The translations under genes were made by a program, and so were the position numbers. Below, piece by piece: positions 44,761 through 53,616 of a stretch of 64,000 nt of DNA. The notes under the pieces were generated by a model. The model had not been told where the DNA came from, did not search any database, and worked only from the letters and a program-made list of their open reading frames with translations. How positions within the stretch are numbered: position 1 is the first letter of the stretch; every line of letters begins with the position of its first letter. The DNA lies in NCBI GenBank assembly GCA_003963145.1, contig RXJJ01000010.1, positions 29,558 through 93,557 on the forward strand, given 5' to 3'. Source of the DNA: Bradyrhizobiaceae bacterium. GTDB taxonomy: Bacteria > Pseudomonadota > Alphaproteobacteria > Rhizobiales > Xanthobacteraceae.

Positions 44761-46554
44761 TCAGCCCTCCACGGGCTGAAGCTTGCGGGTGTTTTCCGCC
44801 GGCACATCGTCGAGCGGCAGATCGAGAACTTCCTCGAATTCCACGATGTTGTCGATCTCTGTTCCCATCGCGATATTGGTGACGCGCTCCAGAATGAACT
44901 CGACCACCACCGGCACGCTGAACTCGGCCATCAGTTCGCGCGCCTTTTTAAAGGCCGCCTGCGAATCTTTCGGATCGCGCACCCGGATCGCCTTGCAGCC
45001 GAGCCCCTCCGCCACCGCTACGTGATCGACGCCGTAAGCGCCAAGCTCGGGCGCGTTGATGTTCTCGAACGACAGTTGCACGTGATAATCCATGTCGAAG
45101 CCGCGCTGGGCCTGACGGATCAGGCCGAGATACGAGTTGTTCACGACGACGTGGATGTAGGGCAGCTTGAACTGCGCGCCGACCGCAAGCTCCTCGATCA
45201 GGAACTGGAAGTCGTAGTCGCCTGACAGCGCGACGATCTGCCGGTCCGGATCGGCAGCACGCACGCCGAGCGCCGCAGGGAGCGTCCAGCCCAATGGGCC
45301 CGCCTGACCGGCGTTGATCCAGTTGCGCGGATGATAGACGCCGAGGAACTGGCCACCCGCGATCTGCGACAGGCCGATGACGCTGACATAACAGGTGTCG
45401 CGTCCGAATGCCTTGCTCATCTCTTCATAGACGCGCTGCGGCTTGATCGGCACGTTGTCGAAATGGCTCTTGCGCAGCATGGTGCGCTTGCGGTCCTGAC
45501 ACGCCGCCGGCCACGCCTGACGCTCCTTGAGCCTGCCTGCCTTGCGCCAGTCTCTTGCGACGGCAACGAACAATTCGAGCGCGGCCTTGGCGTCGGAGAC
45601 GATGCCGAGATCGGGATTGAACACGCGGCCGATCTGCGTCGGCTCGATGTCCACATGCACGAACTTGCGGCCCTTGGTGTAGGTTTCGATCGAGCCGGTG
45701 TGGCGATTGGCCCAGCGGTTGCCGATGCCGAGCACGAAATCGGATTCCAGCATCGTGGCGTTGCCATAGCGGTGGCTGGTCTGCAGGCCGACCATACCGG
45801 CCATCAGCACGTGATCGTCCGGAATCGCGCCCCAGCCCATCAGGGTCGGCACCACGGGGATGTTCGCGATCTCGGCGAACTCGACCAGCAGGTCCGACGC
45901 GTCGGCGTTGATGATGCCGCCACCCGCCACGATCAGCGGCTTCTCGGAGGCGTTGAGCATCTCCAGCGCCTTCTCGGCCTGCTTGCGGTTCGCGGACGGC
46001 TTGTAGACCGGCAGGCTGGCATAGGTCTCTTCGTCGAACTCGATCTCGGCGAGTTGCACGTCCAGCGGCAGGTCGATCAGCACCGGGCCGGGACGGCCCG
46101 AGCGCATGATGTGGAACGCCTGCTGGAACACACGCGGCACCAGCGCCGGCTCGCGCACGGTCACGGCCCATTTGGTCACGGGCTTGGCGATCGATTCGAT
46201 ATCGACCGCCTGGAAATCCTCCTTGTAGAGCCGCGCGCGGGGCGCCTGCCCGGTGATGCAGAGGATCGGAATGGAATCCGCGCTGGCCGAGTAGAGCCCG
46301 GTGATCATGTCGGTCCCGGCCGGGCCGGAGGTGCCGATGCACACGCCGATATTGCCGGATTTGGCCCGGGTGTAACCCTCGGCCATGTGGGCGGCGCCCT
46401 CGACGTGGCGGGCGAGAATGTGGCCGATCGAGCCACGCTTCTTCAGCGCCGAATACAGCGGATTGATCGCCGCTCCGGGAACCCCGAACGCCTGCGAGAT
46501 TCCCTCTTTCTCAAGAACGATGACGGCGGCGTCGACTGCACGCATGCGGGCCAT
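44761..46554 (-). CDS. gcl: Glyoxylate carboligase (tartronate-semialdehyde synthase)
   Basis: [58 protein letters not shown] with Val in place of the usual ThDP-activating Glu, as in E. coli Gcl. Start at 46554. Confidence 0.95.
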   Translation of the reverse strand: MARMRAVDAAVIVLEKEGISQAFGVPGAAINPLYSALKKRGSIGHILARHVEGAAHMAEGYTRAKSGNIGVCIGTSGPAGTDMITGLYSASADSIPILCITGQAPRARLYKEDFQAVDIESIAKPVTKWAVTVREPALVPRVFQQAFHIMRSGRPGPVLIDLPLDVQLAEIEFDEETYASLPVYKPSANRKQAEKALEMLNASEKPLIVAGGGIINADASDLLVEFAEIANIPVVPTLMGWGAIPDDHVLMAGMVGLQTSHRYGNATMLESDFVLGIGNRWANRHTGSIETYTKGRKFVHVDIEPTQIGRVFNPDLGIVSDAKAALELFVAVARDWRKAGRLKERQAWPAACQDRKRTMLRKSHFDNVPIKPQRVYEEMSKAFGRDTCYVSVIGLSQIAGGQFLGVYHPRNWINAGQAGPLGWTLPAALGVRAADPDRQIVALSGDYDFQFLIEELAVGAQFKLPYIHVVVNNSYLGLIRQAQRGFDMDYHVQLSFENINAPELGAYGVDHVAVAEGLGCKAIRVRDPKDSQAAFKKARELMAEFSVPVVVEFILERVTNIAMGTEIDNIVEFEEVLDLPLDDVPAENTRKLQPVEG

Positions 46555-46581
46555 TGAACTTCCCTCCCAATATTTTTTCGT

Positions 46582-46591
46582 TGGCATACCA
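46582..46591. promoter_or_regulatory. Candidate operator in the gcl leader
   Basis: TGGCATACCA, identical 10-mer to 32339..32348. Confidence 0.45.
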
Positions 46592-46663
46592 GAGGGCACA
46601 TCCGGGCATGGGTCAAGTTATTCCAGAATATTTTTCCATTTTTGTTGCATAAGAATTTATATC

Positions 46664-46677
46664 GTATATTCATATAC
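46664..46677. promoter_or_regulatory. Palindrome in the gcl/iclR divergent intergenic region
   Basis: GTATAT-TC-ATATAC perfect 6-bp arms. Confidence 0.4.
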
Positions 46678-46749
46678 TTGAATTTCCGATCAGCTTTCTT
46701 GATGAGCCATTCAAAAAAATATTTCAAACTTCATGGGAGATGATCCGTC

Positions 46750-47592
46750 ATGAAAACGCTGGAGCTGAGCCGCAAGCGCGGCAGACCCCGGGCCTTCAAT
46801 CCGCAAAACAAGGCGGGGTCCATTCAGGCGCTCGACCGCGGCCTGACCCTGCTGCGGGTGGTGGCCGAATCCGACGGTCTGACCCTGACCGACCTCGCCC
46901 AGCGCACCGGCATCGCCCCCTCCACCGTCCACCGCCTGCTGTTCACCCTGCAGGCCCACCGCTTCATCGCTCACGACGAGGAGCGCGGATTGTGGTTCAT
47001 CGGCGTTGACGCCTTTCAGATCGGGACGGCCTTCCTGCGCAATCGGCGCCTCGCCGGTATGGGACGCGAGACCATGCGGCAGTTGATGGAGCAGACCGGT
47101 GAGACCGTGAACCTCGGCATCGAGGATGACGGCGAAGTGGTGTTCATCTCGCAGATCGAGAGCCACAACACGCTGCGCGCGTTCTTCCGCGCCGGATCGC
47201 GCAGCCTCATGCATGCCTCCGGCGTCGGCAAGGCGCTGCTCGCGGGATTGTCCGAAGCCCGCGTGAGGCAGATTCTCTATTCGAAGGGGTTGCTGCGTTT
47301 CACCGACAGAACATTGATCGACCCAGCGGCTCTGTTCGCCGAACTTGCGGAAAGCCGGCGGCGCGGCTGGGCGGTGGATGACGAGGAGCGCACGCTCGGC
47401 ATGCGCTGCGTCGCCGCGCCGATCTATAACGAACTCGGCGAAGTCATCGCGGCTGTGTCGATGTCCGGACCCGCGGTGCGTATTACCTCACCGCGCCTCG
47501 GCGAGTTCGGTCCCATCGTGATGCGCGCGGCGGACCAGATCACGGCGTCCATCGGCGGGATTTTGCCGAAACGCGCCGATCAGCTCAATTGA
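46750..47592 (+). CDS. IclR family transcriptional regulator
   Basis: GSIQALDRGLTLLRVVAESDGLTLTDLAQRTGIAPSTVHRLLFTLQAHRF; HASGVGKALLAGL. Confidence 0.92.
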   Translation: MKTLELSRKRGRPRAFNPQNKAGSIQALDRGLTLLRVVAESDGLTLTDLAQRTGIAPSTVHRLLFTLQAHRFIAHDEERGLWFIGVDAFQIGTAFLRNRRLAGMGRETMRQLMEQTGETVNLGIEDDGEVVFISQIESHNTLRAFFRAGSRSLMHASGVGKALLAGLSEARVRQILYSKGLLRFTDRTLIDPAALFAELAESRRRGWAVDDEERTLGMRCVAAPIYNELGEVIAAVSMSGPAVRITSPRLGEFGPIVMRAADQITASIGGILPKRADQLN

Positions 47593-48466
47593 TCTGCCTG
47601 AGCGCCTGCCGCATGGTCGCACCGACAAGATGCGAGCTTGGCGCGACACGCACGCCGGCTTTCTCAAGCGCGGCGATCTTGCTGCTGGCGTCGCCGCGCC
47701 CGAACATGGTCAACGTGCCGGAATGGCCCATGCGGCGCTCGGGCGGTGCATGCTGTCCGGCGATCAGCGCGACGATCGGCTTGGTCACCTTGCGTCCCTG
47801 CAGGAATTCGGCGACCTCCTGCTCTTCCGTGCCGCCGATCTCGCCGATCAGGACGATGCCCTGCGTCTCGGGATCGGCGAGGAACAGCTCGACGCACTGA
47901 ACCATGCTGACGCCGTGGATCGGGTCGCCGCCGACGCCGACCGTGGTGGACTGGCCCATGTTCTCGGCCGATACCTGCGCGACCACTTCGCTGGTCAGCG
48001 ACGCCGAGCGCGATACGATGCCGATGCCGCCGGGCCGCTCGCTGCCGGTCGCCATCACGCCGATCATGCAAACGTCGGGCGCGAGAATCCCTTGAGAATT
48101 CGGACCGATCAGCCTTGTCCGCGAGCCGTCAAGCGCCTGACGCACCCGCACCATGTCGAGCGCGGGCACGCGCTCGGTGACGACCACGACCAGCGGCACC
48201 TCCGCCTCGATCGCCTCGATCATCGCATTCGCCGCGTTGGCGGGCGGCACGAAAATCATGCTGGCGTTGGCTCTCGTGTCCGCGACCGCTTTTTTCAACG
48301 TGTCGAAGATCGGCAGGTTGAGATGCGAGCGGCCGCCCTTGCCCGGCGTGACGCCGCCGACCACGGTGGTGCCGTATTCCATCATGCGCGCGGTGTGGTG
48401 CGTGCCGGCCCAGCCGGTCATGCCCTGGCAGACAACGCGGGTGTCCTTGTCGACGAGAATGGCCAT
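47585..48466 (-). CDS. SucD-like acyl-CoA ligase alpha subunit, divergent copy 2
   Basis: MAILVDKDTRVVCQGMTGWAGTHHTARMMEYGTTVVGGVTPGKGG; GPNSQGILAPD; RRMGHSGTLTMFGRGD (phospho-His retained). Confidence 0.85.
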   Translation of the reverse strand: MAILVDKDTRVVCQGMTGWAGTHHTARMMEYGTTVVGGVTPGKGGRSHLNLPIFDTLKKAVADTRANASMIFVPPANAANAMIEAIEAEVPLVVVVTERVPALDMVRVRQALDGSRTRLIGPNSQGILAPDVCMIGVMATGSERPGGIGIVSRSASLTSEVVAQVSAENMGQSTTVGVGGDPIHGVSMVQCVELFLADPETQGIVLIGEIGGTEEQEVAEFLQGRKVTKPIVALIAGQHAPPERRMGHSGTLTMFGRGDASSKIAALEKAGVRVAPSSHLVGATMRQALRQIN

Positions 48467-48468
48467 GT

Positions 48469-49641
48469 TCAAGCTCCCTTCTGCGCGAGCGCGACGGCCC
48501 GTGTCGCGGCTGTCCACATGTCCGGGCAGTTTTCCACCTTGCAGCCGAAGCTGACGAAACGCTCGCGCGCGAACTCGGCATTGTTGCCGGCGAGCCGCGC
48601 CACCACCGGAAGCGAACGCCCGGTGCGGCGAATGGCGATGCCAAGACCTTCCGCGATGGTGTCGCAGGGTTGCATGCCGCCGCCGTGGACATTGAGGAAA
48701 ATCGCCTTCAGCGACGGATTGTCCAGAAGAAGCCCGAAGCCGTAGGCAACATCGAGACTGGTTGCGGTGGTGCGGATATCCATGAAGTTGCCCGGACGCC
48801 CGCCCGCCGCGCTGACGAGATCAACGGTGGCGAGGCCAAGCCCCGCGCCATTGGCGACGAGCCCGATATTGCCGTCCATGCTGACATAATTGAGCTGATG
48901 GCGCTGCGCCTCGACTTCGCGCTGATCGATATCGTCCTCGTCGCGCAAGGCGGCGAGATCCGGGTGGCGGAACAGGGCATTGTCCTCCAGCACCATTTTC
49001 ACATCGAGCGCCTGGAAGCTCCCGTCGCGCAGGACCGCAAGTGGATTGATCTCGATCAGGCTGGCGTCGAGTTCGACAAAGGCGCGGCGCAGGCCGTCGA
49101 TCATCGTCTCGAAAGCGTCAACCGATCCGGCATCGACACGGATTCTGTTGGCGAACGCCTTGACCTCGTCGGCGCGCCGCGTTCGCCCGTCGCCGAGACC
49201 GAGACGCTCCAGCTTCAGTTCGCCGCGCGCCGCGCGTTCCTCGATGTCGTCGCCGCCTTTGGCCGCGCCGAGCAGCGTCACCTGTCCGGTCGATCCGTCG
49301 ACCAGCATCGCGACATAAAGATCGCGCACGCGCTCGACGCCGACCTCAAGATAAAGCCGCTTGACGACACGGCCCGCCGCGCCGGTCTGCGCGGTGACAA
49401 GCTTCTTGCCGAGCAATTTTGCGGCCGCGGCCTTCGCCTCGCTCGGCGAATGCACCAGCTGGACACCGCCGGCCTTGCCACGCGCGCCGGCGTGGACCTG
49501 TGCCTTCACGGCGATGGTAGGTGAACCAAGTTCGGCCGCGATGGCGCTGGCCTGATCGGCGGTAATGGCAACCTTGCCGCCGGGCGTCGGCAGCCCGTAG
49601 CCGGACAGAATCTCTTTGGCCTGAAACTCGTGCAGATTCAT
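48469..49641 (-). CDS. SucC-like acyl-CoA ligase beta subunit, divergent copy 2
   Basis: MNLHEFQAKEILSGYGLPTPGGKVAIT; AVKAQVHAGARGKAGGVQLV; altered loops FMDIRTTATS and NVHGGGMQPCD. Confidence 0.85.
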   Translation of the reverse strand: MNLHEFQAKEILSGYGLPTPGGKVAITADQASAIAAELGSPTIAVKAQVHAGARGKAGGVQLVHSPSEAKAAAAKLLGKKLVTAQTGAAGRVVKRLYLEVGVERVRDLYVAMLVDGSTGQVTLLGAAKGGDDIEERAARGELKLERLGLGDGRTRRADEVKAFANRIRVDAGSVDAFETMIDGLRRAFVELDASLIEINPLAVLRDGSFQALDVKMVLEDNALFRHPDLAALRDEDDIDQREVEAQRHQLNYVSMDGNIGLVANGAGLGLATVDLVSAAGGRPGNFMDIRTTATSLDVAYGFGLLLDNPSLKAIFLNVHGGGMQPCDTIAEGLGIAIRRTGRSLPVVARLAGNNAEFARERFVSFGCKVENCPDMWTAATRAVALAQKGA

Positions 49642-49761
49642 GCGCAACCTCCCTCGCCTGTTCAATCCGGCTGTTTGGTTGCCACGCAATCTGCGATGCC
49701 CGTGCTCTGTCGGCACTTAATGTGAGGCACCGGTCGCGAAGCCAGCTTCGGGATCGACGGC

Positions 49762-49779
49762 TGGTATACTAAATACCAA
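49762..49779. promoter_or_regulatory. Candidate operator between sucC2 and the quinone oxidoreductase gene
   Basis: TGGTATACTAAATACCAA (arms TGGTAT/ATACCA), followed by AAATC. Confidence 0.55.
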
Positions 49780-49935
49780 AATCTCGCTGCGCGCAACGTG
49801 ACAAATGCAGCGGGCAAAAATCAGCCTATCACGACCGCGCGCGCGAGGCCTGTTCTGCTGTGTCGCAGCTTTTCATTTGCATTCAATTCGCCTATTTCGC
49901 ACGGCGCCTGCCCTCAAATCCGAAAGCACCGCAGC

Positions 49936-50904
49936 ATGAAAGCCTTTGTCTATGGCGCCAATGGCGCCGCACTGACCGAGATCGACAAGCCCAAGCCCAC
50001 CGGAACGCAGGTGCTGATCCATGTTCGCGCTTGCGGCATGAACCGCGCCGACCTCGGAATGATCGCCGGCCATGTCCATGGCGCAGCCGGCGGCCCGGGC
50101 ACTGTCCTCGGTATGGAGTTTGCGGGCGAGGTTGCCGAACTCGGGCCCGAGGCGAAGAACGTCAAGGTTGGCGACCGCGTGATGGCTTCGGGAAGCGGAG
50201 GTTATGCGGAATACGCCCTCACCGATCATGGCCGCCTGCTTCAGATTCCCGCGGGCATGAGTTTTGAGGACGCCGCGACGCTGCCGATCGCGCTCTCCAC
50301 GATGCACAACGCGGTTGTTACCGTGGGCGGACTGCAAGGCGGACAATCGGTGCTGGTGCAAGGCGCAAGCTCGGGCGTCGGCCTGATGGCGATGCAGATT
50401 GCCAGGCTCAAGGGCGCGAAACTGGTGATCGGCTCGTCGACCGACGCCGCCAAGCGCGCCAGGCTGTCGGAGTACGGCGCAGACCTTGCCATCGACTCGA
50501 ACGACAAGGGCTGGGTCGGTCAGGTCTTGAAGGCAACGGACGGCAAGGGCGTCGATCTGATCATCGACCAGGTGTCCGGCAAACTGGTGAACCAGAATCT
50601 CGCGGCGACCAAGGTGCTCGGCCGCATCGTCAATGTCGGCCGGCTTGGCGGCACACACGGCGATGTCGATTTCGATCTGCACGCCGCGCGGCGCATCAGC
50701 TATATCGGCGTCACCTTCCGCACCCGCACGATCGAAGAAATCCGCGACATCTTCACGGGGATAAAGGCGGACATCTGGCCGGCCGCCGAAACGGGCAGGC
50801 TGAAATTGCCGATCGCGCGCGTGTTCCCCTTCAATGAGATCGCCGACGCCGTTGCCTTCATGTCGGCCAACAGGCATTTCGGCAAGATCGTTCTCAAGCT
50901 TTGA
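49936..50904 (+). CDS. Zinc-independent MDR quinone oxidoreductase-like protein
   Basis: MKAFVYGANGAALTEIDKPKPTGTQVLIHVRACGMNRADLGM; VLVQGASSGVGLMAMQIARLKGAK. Confidence 0.88.
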   Translation: MKAFVYGANGAALTEIDKPKPTGTQVLIHVRACGMNRADLGMIAGHVHGAAGGPGTVLGMEFAGEVAELGPEAKNVKVGDRVMASGSGGYAEYALTDHGRLLQIPAGMSFEDAATLPIALSTMHNAVVTVGGLQGGQSVLVQGASSGVGLMAMQIARLKGAKLVIGSSTDAAKRARLSEYGADLAIDSNDKGWVGQVLKATDGKGVDLIIDQVSGKLVNQNLAATKVLGRIVNVGRLGGTHGDVDFDLHAARRISYIGVTFRTRTIEEIRDIFTGIKADIWPAAETGRLKLPIARVFPFNEIADAVAFMSANRHFGKIVLKL

Positions 50905-51074
50905 AAAACATGCGCGCGACACGAAAATCTCTTCGCGCCTCTCGCTGCAAAGAGTCCGAAACGTGTCTGTTCCCGGTTCGGACTCATTTTCTGAGTCACG
51001 GATTCACGTGGACAGAAATTATTTTCAATTAAGGATTCGTTGACTCTCGACAGGGCGTAAAAACTGGATTCAAA

Positions 51075-51088
51075 TCGAATCGATTCGA
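51075..51088. promoter_or_regulatory. 14-bp perfect palindrome upstream of the histidine kinase
   Basis: TCGAATCGATTCGA. Confidence 0.35.
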
Positions 51089-51144
51089 AATGACACCACG
51101 ACGTGTTTTTCGGGCGGGGCGATGGGAAGACAGGGGGCGAGAGC

Positions 51145-53616
51145 ATGGCGCGCGCGCAAATAGCGGGCACCTGCGTCCAATCCGATTCGATCAAGGGATT
51201 GGCGCAGTCGATTGCGAAGCCAGCCTATCATCGACTGGTTGTCGCCGAGCCCCTTCTGCGCCGCGCCGTGCCGACGCTCATCATCGCCTTCCTGCTCACC
51301 ATTTTCGTCGGCGCCGTCGTTCAGATCGCCGACCAGACCCGCCAGAAACACACCGCGATCAAGCGCGAAGTCTCCGCGCTCGCTGACGTATTGTCCGAGC
51401 GTCTCGACCGGATCGGCCCGGTGCATCAGGATCGCGATACGGTGTCGGGCCGGCTGCAGCTCGTGATGCCTACCCTGGTGCCTGACTGGGCGAACGTTGC
51501 AGGACGTCATATTCTTATCGCCGGCGCCGGACAGCAGGTGCTGGCGCGCTATCCGGCGGACGGCCTGTCCGCAAATCCGGACACCATTCTCGAACTTGCA
51601 AGCGCGGCGCAATCCTTGCCCGCCCAATCCTTTCCTGCGCAGGACGCCGTGATCGAGGCGACGCTGCCGAATGGCCATCAGGCGTTCATCGCGCAGCGAA
51701 CGGTGAAATCCCTGCCCGGTCAGATCGTGGTCGTCCAGGAACGATCCGAATCGGTCTGGCGTTCCGATGCCGCTCTTCAGATGACGCTGTCCGCCACCAC
51801 CGGATTCGTCGTTCTCATTCTGGGCTTCGCGTTCCACTGGCAATCGAGCCGCGCGCGCGAGGGCGATCTCATCAACGACGCCGTGCGCAGCCGCATCGAT
51901 ACCGCCCTCAACCGCGGCCGCTGCGGATTATGGGACTGGGATCTGTCGCGCGGGCGGATTTTCTGGTCGCAATCGATGTTCGAGATTCTCGGGCTGGAAA
52001 GCCGCAGTGATCTGCTCGCCTTCGGCGAGATCAACGCGCTGGTACATCTCGACGACATCGACCTGTTGCAGGTCGCCGATCAGCTGGTATCGGGGAACAT
52101 CACCCAGATCGATCAGACCTTCCGCATGCGTCACGCGGAGGGTCACTGGATCTGGTTGCGGGTGCGCTGCGAACTCTCGCCCGCCAATGGCGACAGCGGC
52201 GATCATCTGATCGGCATCGCCGTGGACATCACCGAGCAAAAAAATCTCGCGGAAAAAACCATCGAGGCCGATCTGCGGCTGCGCGACGCGATCGAGACGA
52301 TCCCCGAAGCGTTCGTGCTGTGGGACGCCAATAACCGGCTCGTGCTATGCAATTCGCATTTCAAGCGCCTGCACAAACTGCCCGACTCGGCGGTGGTGCC
52401 CGGCACGTCATACGAGACCGTGATTTCCGTCGGCAGCATGCCGGAGATACGCGCCCGGCTTGCCGAAAACGGCGCGGCGCCCGGCGCGCGCACCTTCGAG
52501 GCACAACTCGATGACGGCAGCTGGCTGCATATCAGCGAGCGCCGCACCAAGGACGGCGGCTATGTGTCGGTCGGCACCGACATCACCAAGATCAAACAGC
52601 ACGAACAGCGGCTGATCGACAACGATCTGCGCCTGACCGCGAACGTCATCGACCTGAAGCGCTCGCAGGCCGAACTGGAGCGTCAAGCCAGCGAGCTTGC
52701 CGACCTCGCGCTGAAATACGCCGAAGAAAAACAGCGCGCCGAGGAAGCCAACCAGACCAAATCGAAATTCCTGGCGAATATGAGCCACGAACTTCGCACG
52801 CCGCTCAACGCCATCATCGGTTTCTCGGAAGTCATGGGCAGCGGCATGTTCGGCGACCTCGGCTCGGACAAGTATCAGGAATATTGCAACGACATCCTGA
52901 CCAGCGGCAATTATCTGCTCGAGGTCATCAACGACATTCTCGACATGTCCAAGATCGAAGCCGGCCGCATGACGCTCGATCTCGAACCGCTCGATCTTGC
53001 CGATACCCTCGACGAATCCCTGCGCGTCGTCTCCGGCCGCGCCGAGACGAAGAGCCTTATCGTCGAATCCGATATCGAGGGCAGCATTCCGGTGGTCGCC
53101 GACCGCCGCTCGATGAAACAGATCGCGGTCAATCTGCTTTCAAACGCGGTGAAGTTCACGCCGGATGGCGGACGAGTCATCGTTCGCACCCGTCTTCTGG
53201 AAAATTCGGTGATGATGATGATCGCGGATACCGGCATCGGCATCGCGCCGCACTCGCTGAAGAAACTGGGGCGGCCGTTCGAACAGGTCGAAAGCCAGCT
53301 GACCAAGACTTATCACGGCTCCGGGCTCGGGCTTGCCATCGCCAAGTCGCTTGTCAATGTGCATGGCGGCTCGATGAAACTGCGCTCGCGGCTCGGCGTC
53401 GGCACCGTAGTTGCGGTGATGCTGCCCCGTAACGCCCGCACCGACCTGCTCAGCGAGGTCGAGGCGATGACGCCTGCGCTTCGAGCCGTTTCAAAAAAAT
53501 CGCGCGCACGTCGGCCTGACTTTCCCGAAGGCGCGCTTGCAGCGAGGAGAAGTCTGGCGCGTCAGCGGCCCGCGTCATCACGCGCAGCAAATCCTCCCCC
53601 GCGCTTTCTGGTTTGA
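51145..53616 (+). CDS. PAS-containing sensor histidine kinase
   Basis: N-terminal TMs, PAS repeats, H-box SKFLANMSHELRTPLNAIIGFSEVMGS, HATPase GSGLGLAIAKSLVNVHGG; tail antisense to the glnE 3' end. Confidence 0.87.
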   Translation: MARAQIAGTCVQSDSIKGLAQSIAKPAYHRLVVAEPLLRRAVPTLIIAFLLTIFVGAVVQIADQTRQKHTAIKREVSALADVLSERLDRIGPVHQDRDTVSGRLQLVMPTLVPDWANVAGRHILIAGAGQQVLARYPADGLSANPDTILELASAAQSLPAQSFPAQDAVIEATLPNGHQAFIAQRTVKSLPGQIVVVQERSESVWRSDAALQMTLSATTGFVVLILGFAFHWQSSRAREGDLINDAVRSRIDTALNRGRCGLWDWDLSRGRIFWSQSMFEILGLESRSDLLAFGEINALVHLDDIDLLQVADQLVSGNITQIDQTFRMRHAEGHWIWLRVRCELSPANGDSGDHLIGIAVDITEQKNLAEKTIEADLRLRDAIETIPEAFVLWDANNRLVLCNSHFKRLHKLPDSAVVPGTSYETVISVGSMPEIRARLAENGAAPGARTFEAQLDDGSWLHISERRTKDGGYVSVGTDITKIKQHEQRLIDNDLRLTANVIDLKRSQAELERQASELADLALKYAEEKQRAEEANQTKSKFLANMSHELRTPLNAIIGFSEVMGSGMFGDLGSDKYQEYCNDILTSGNYLLEVINDILDMSKIEAGRMTLDLEPLDLADTLDESLRVVSGRAETKSLIVESDIEGSIPVVADRRSMKQIAVNLLSNAVKFTPDGGRVIVRTRLLENSVMMMIADTGIGIAPHSLKKLGRPFEQVESQLTKTYHGSGLGLAIAKSLVNVHGGSMKLRSRLGVGTVVAVMLPRNARTDLLSEVEAMTPALRAVSKKSRARRPDFPEGALAARRSLARQRPASSRAANPPPRFLV

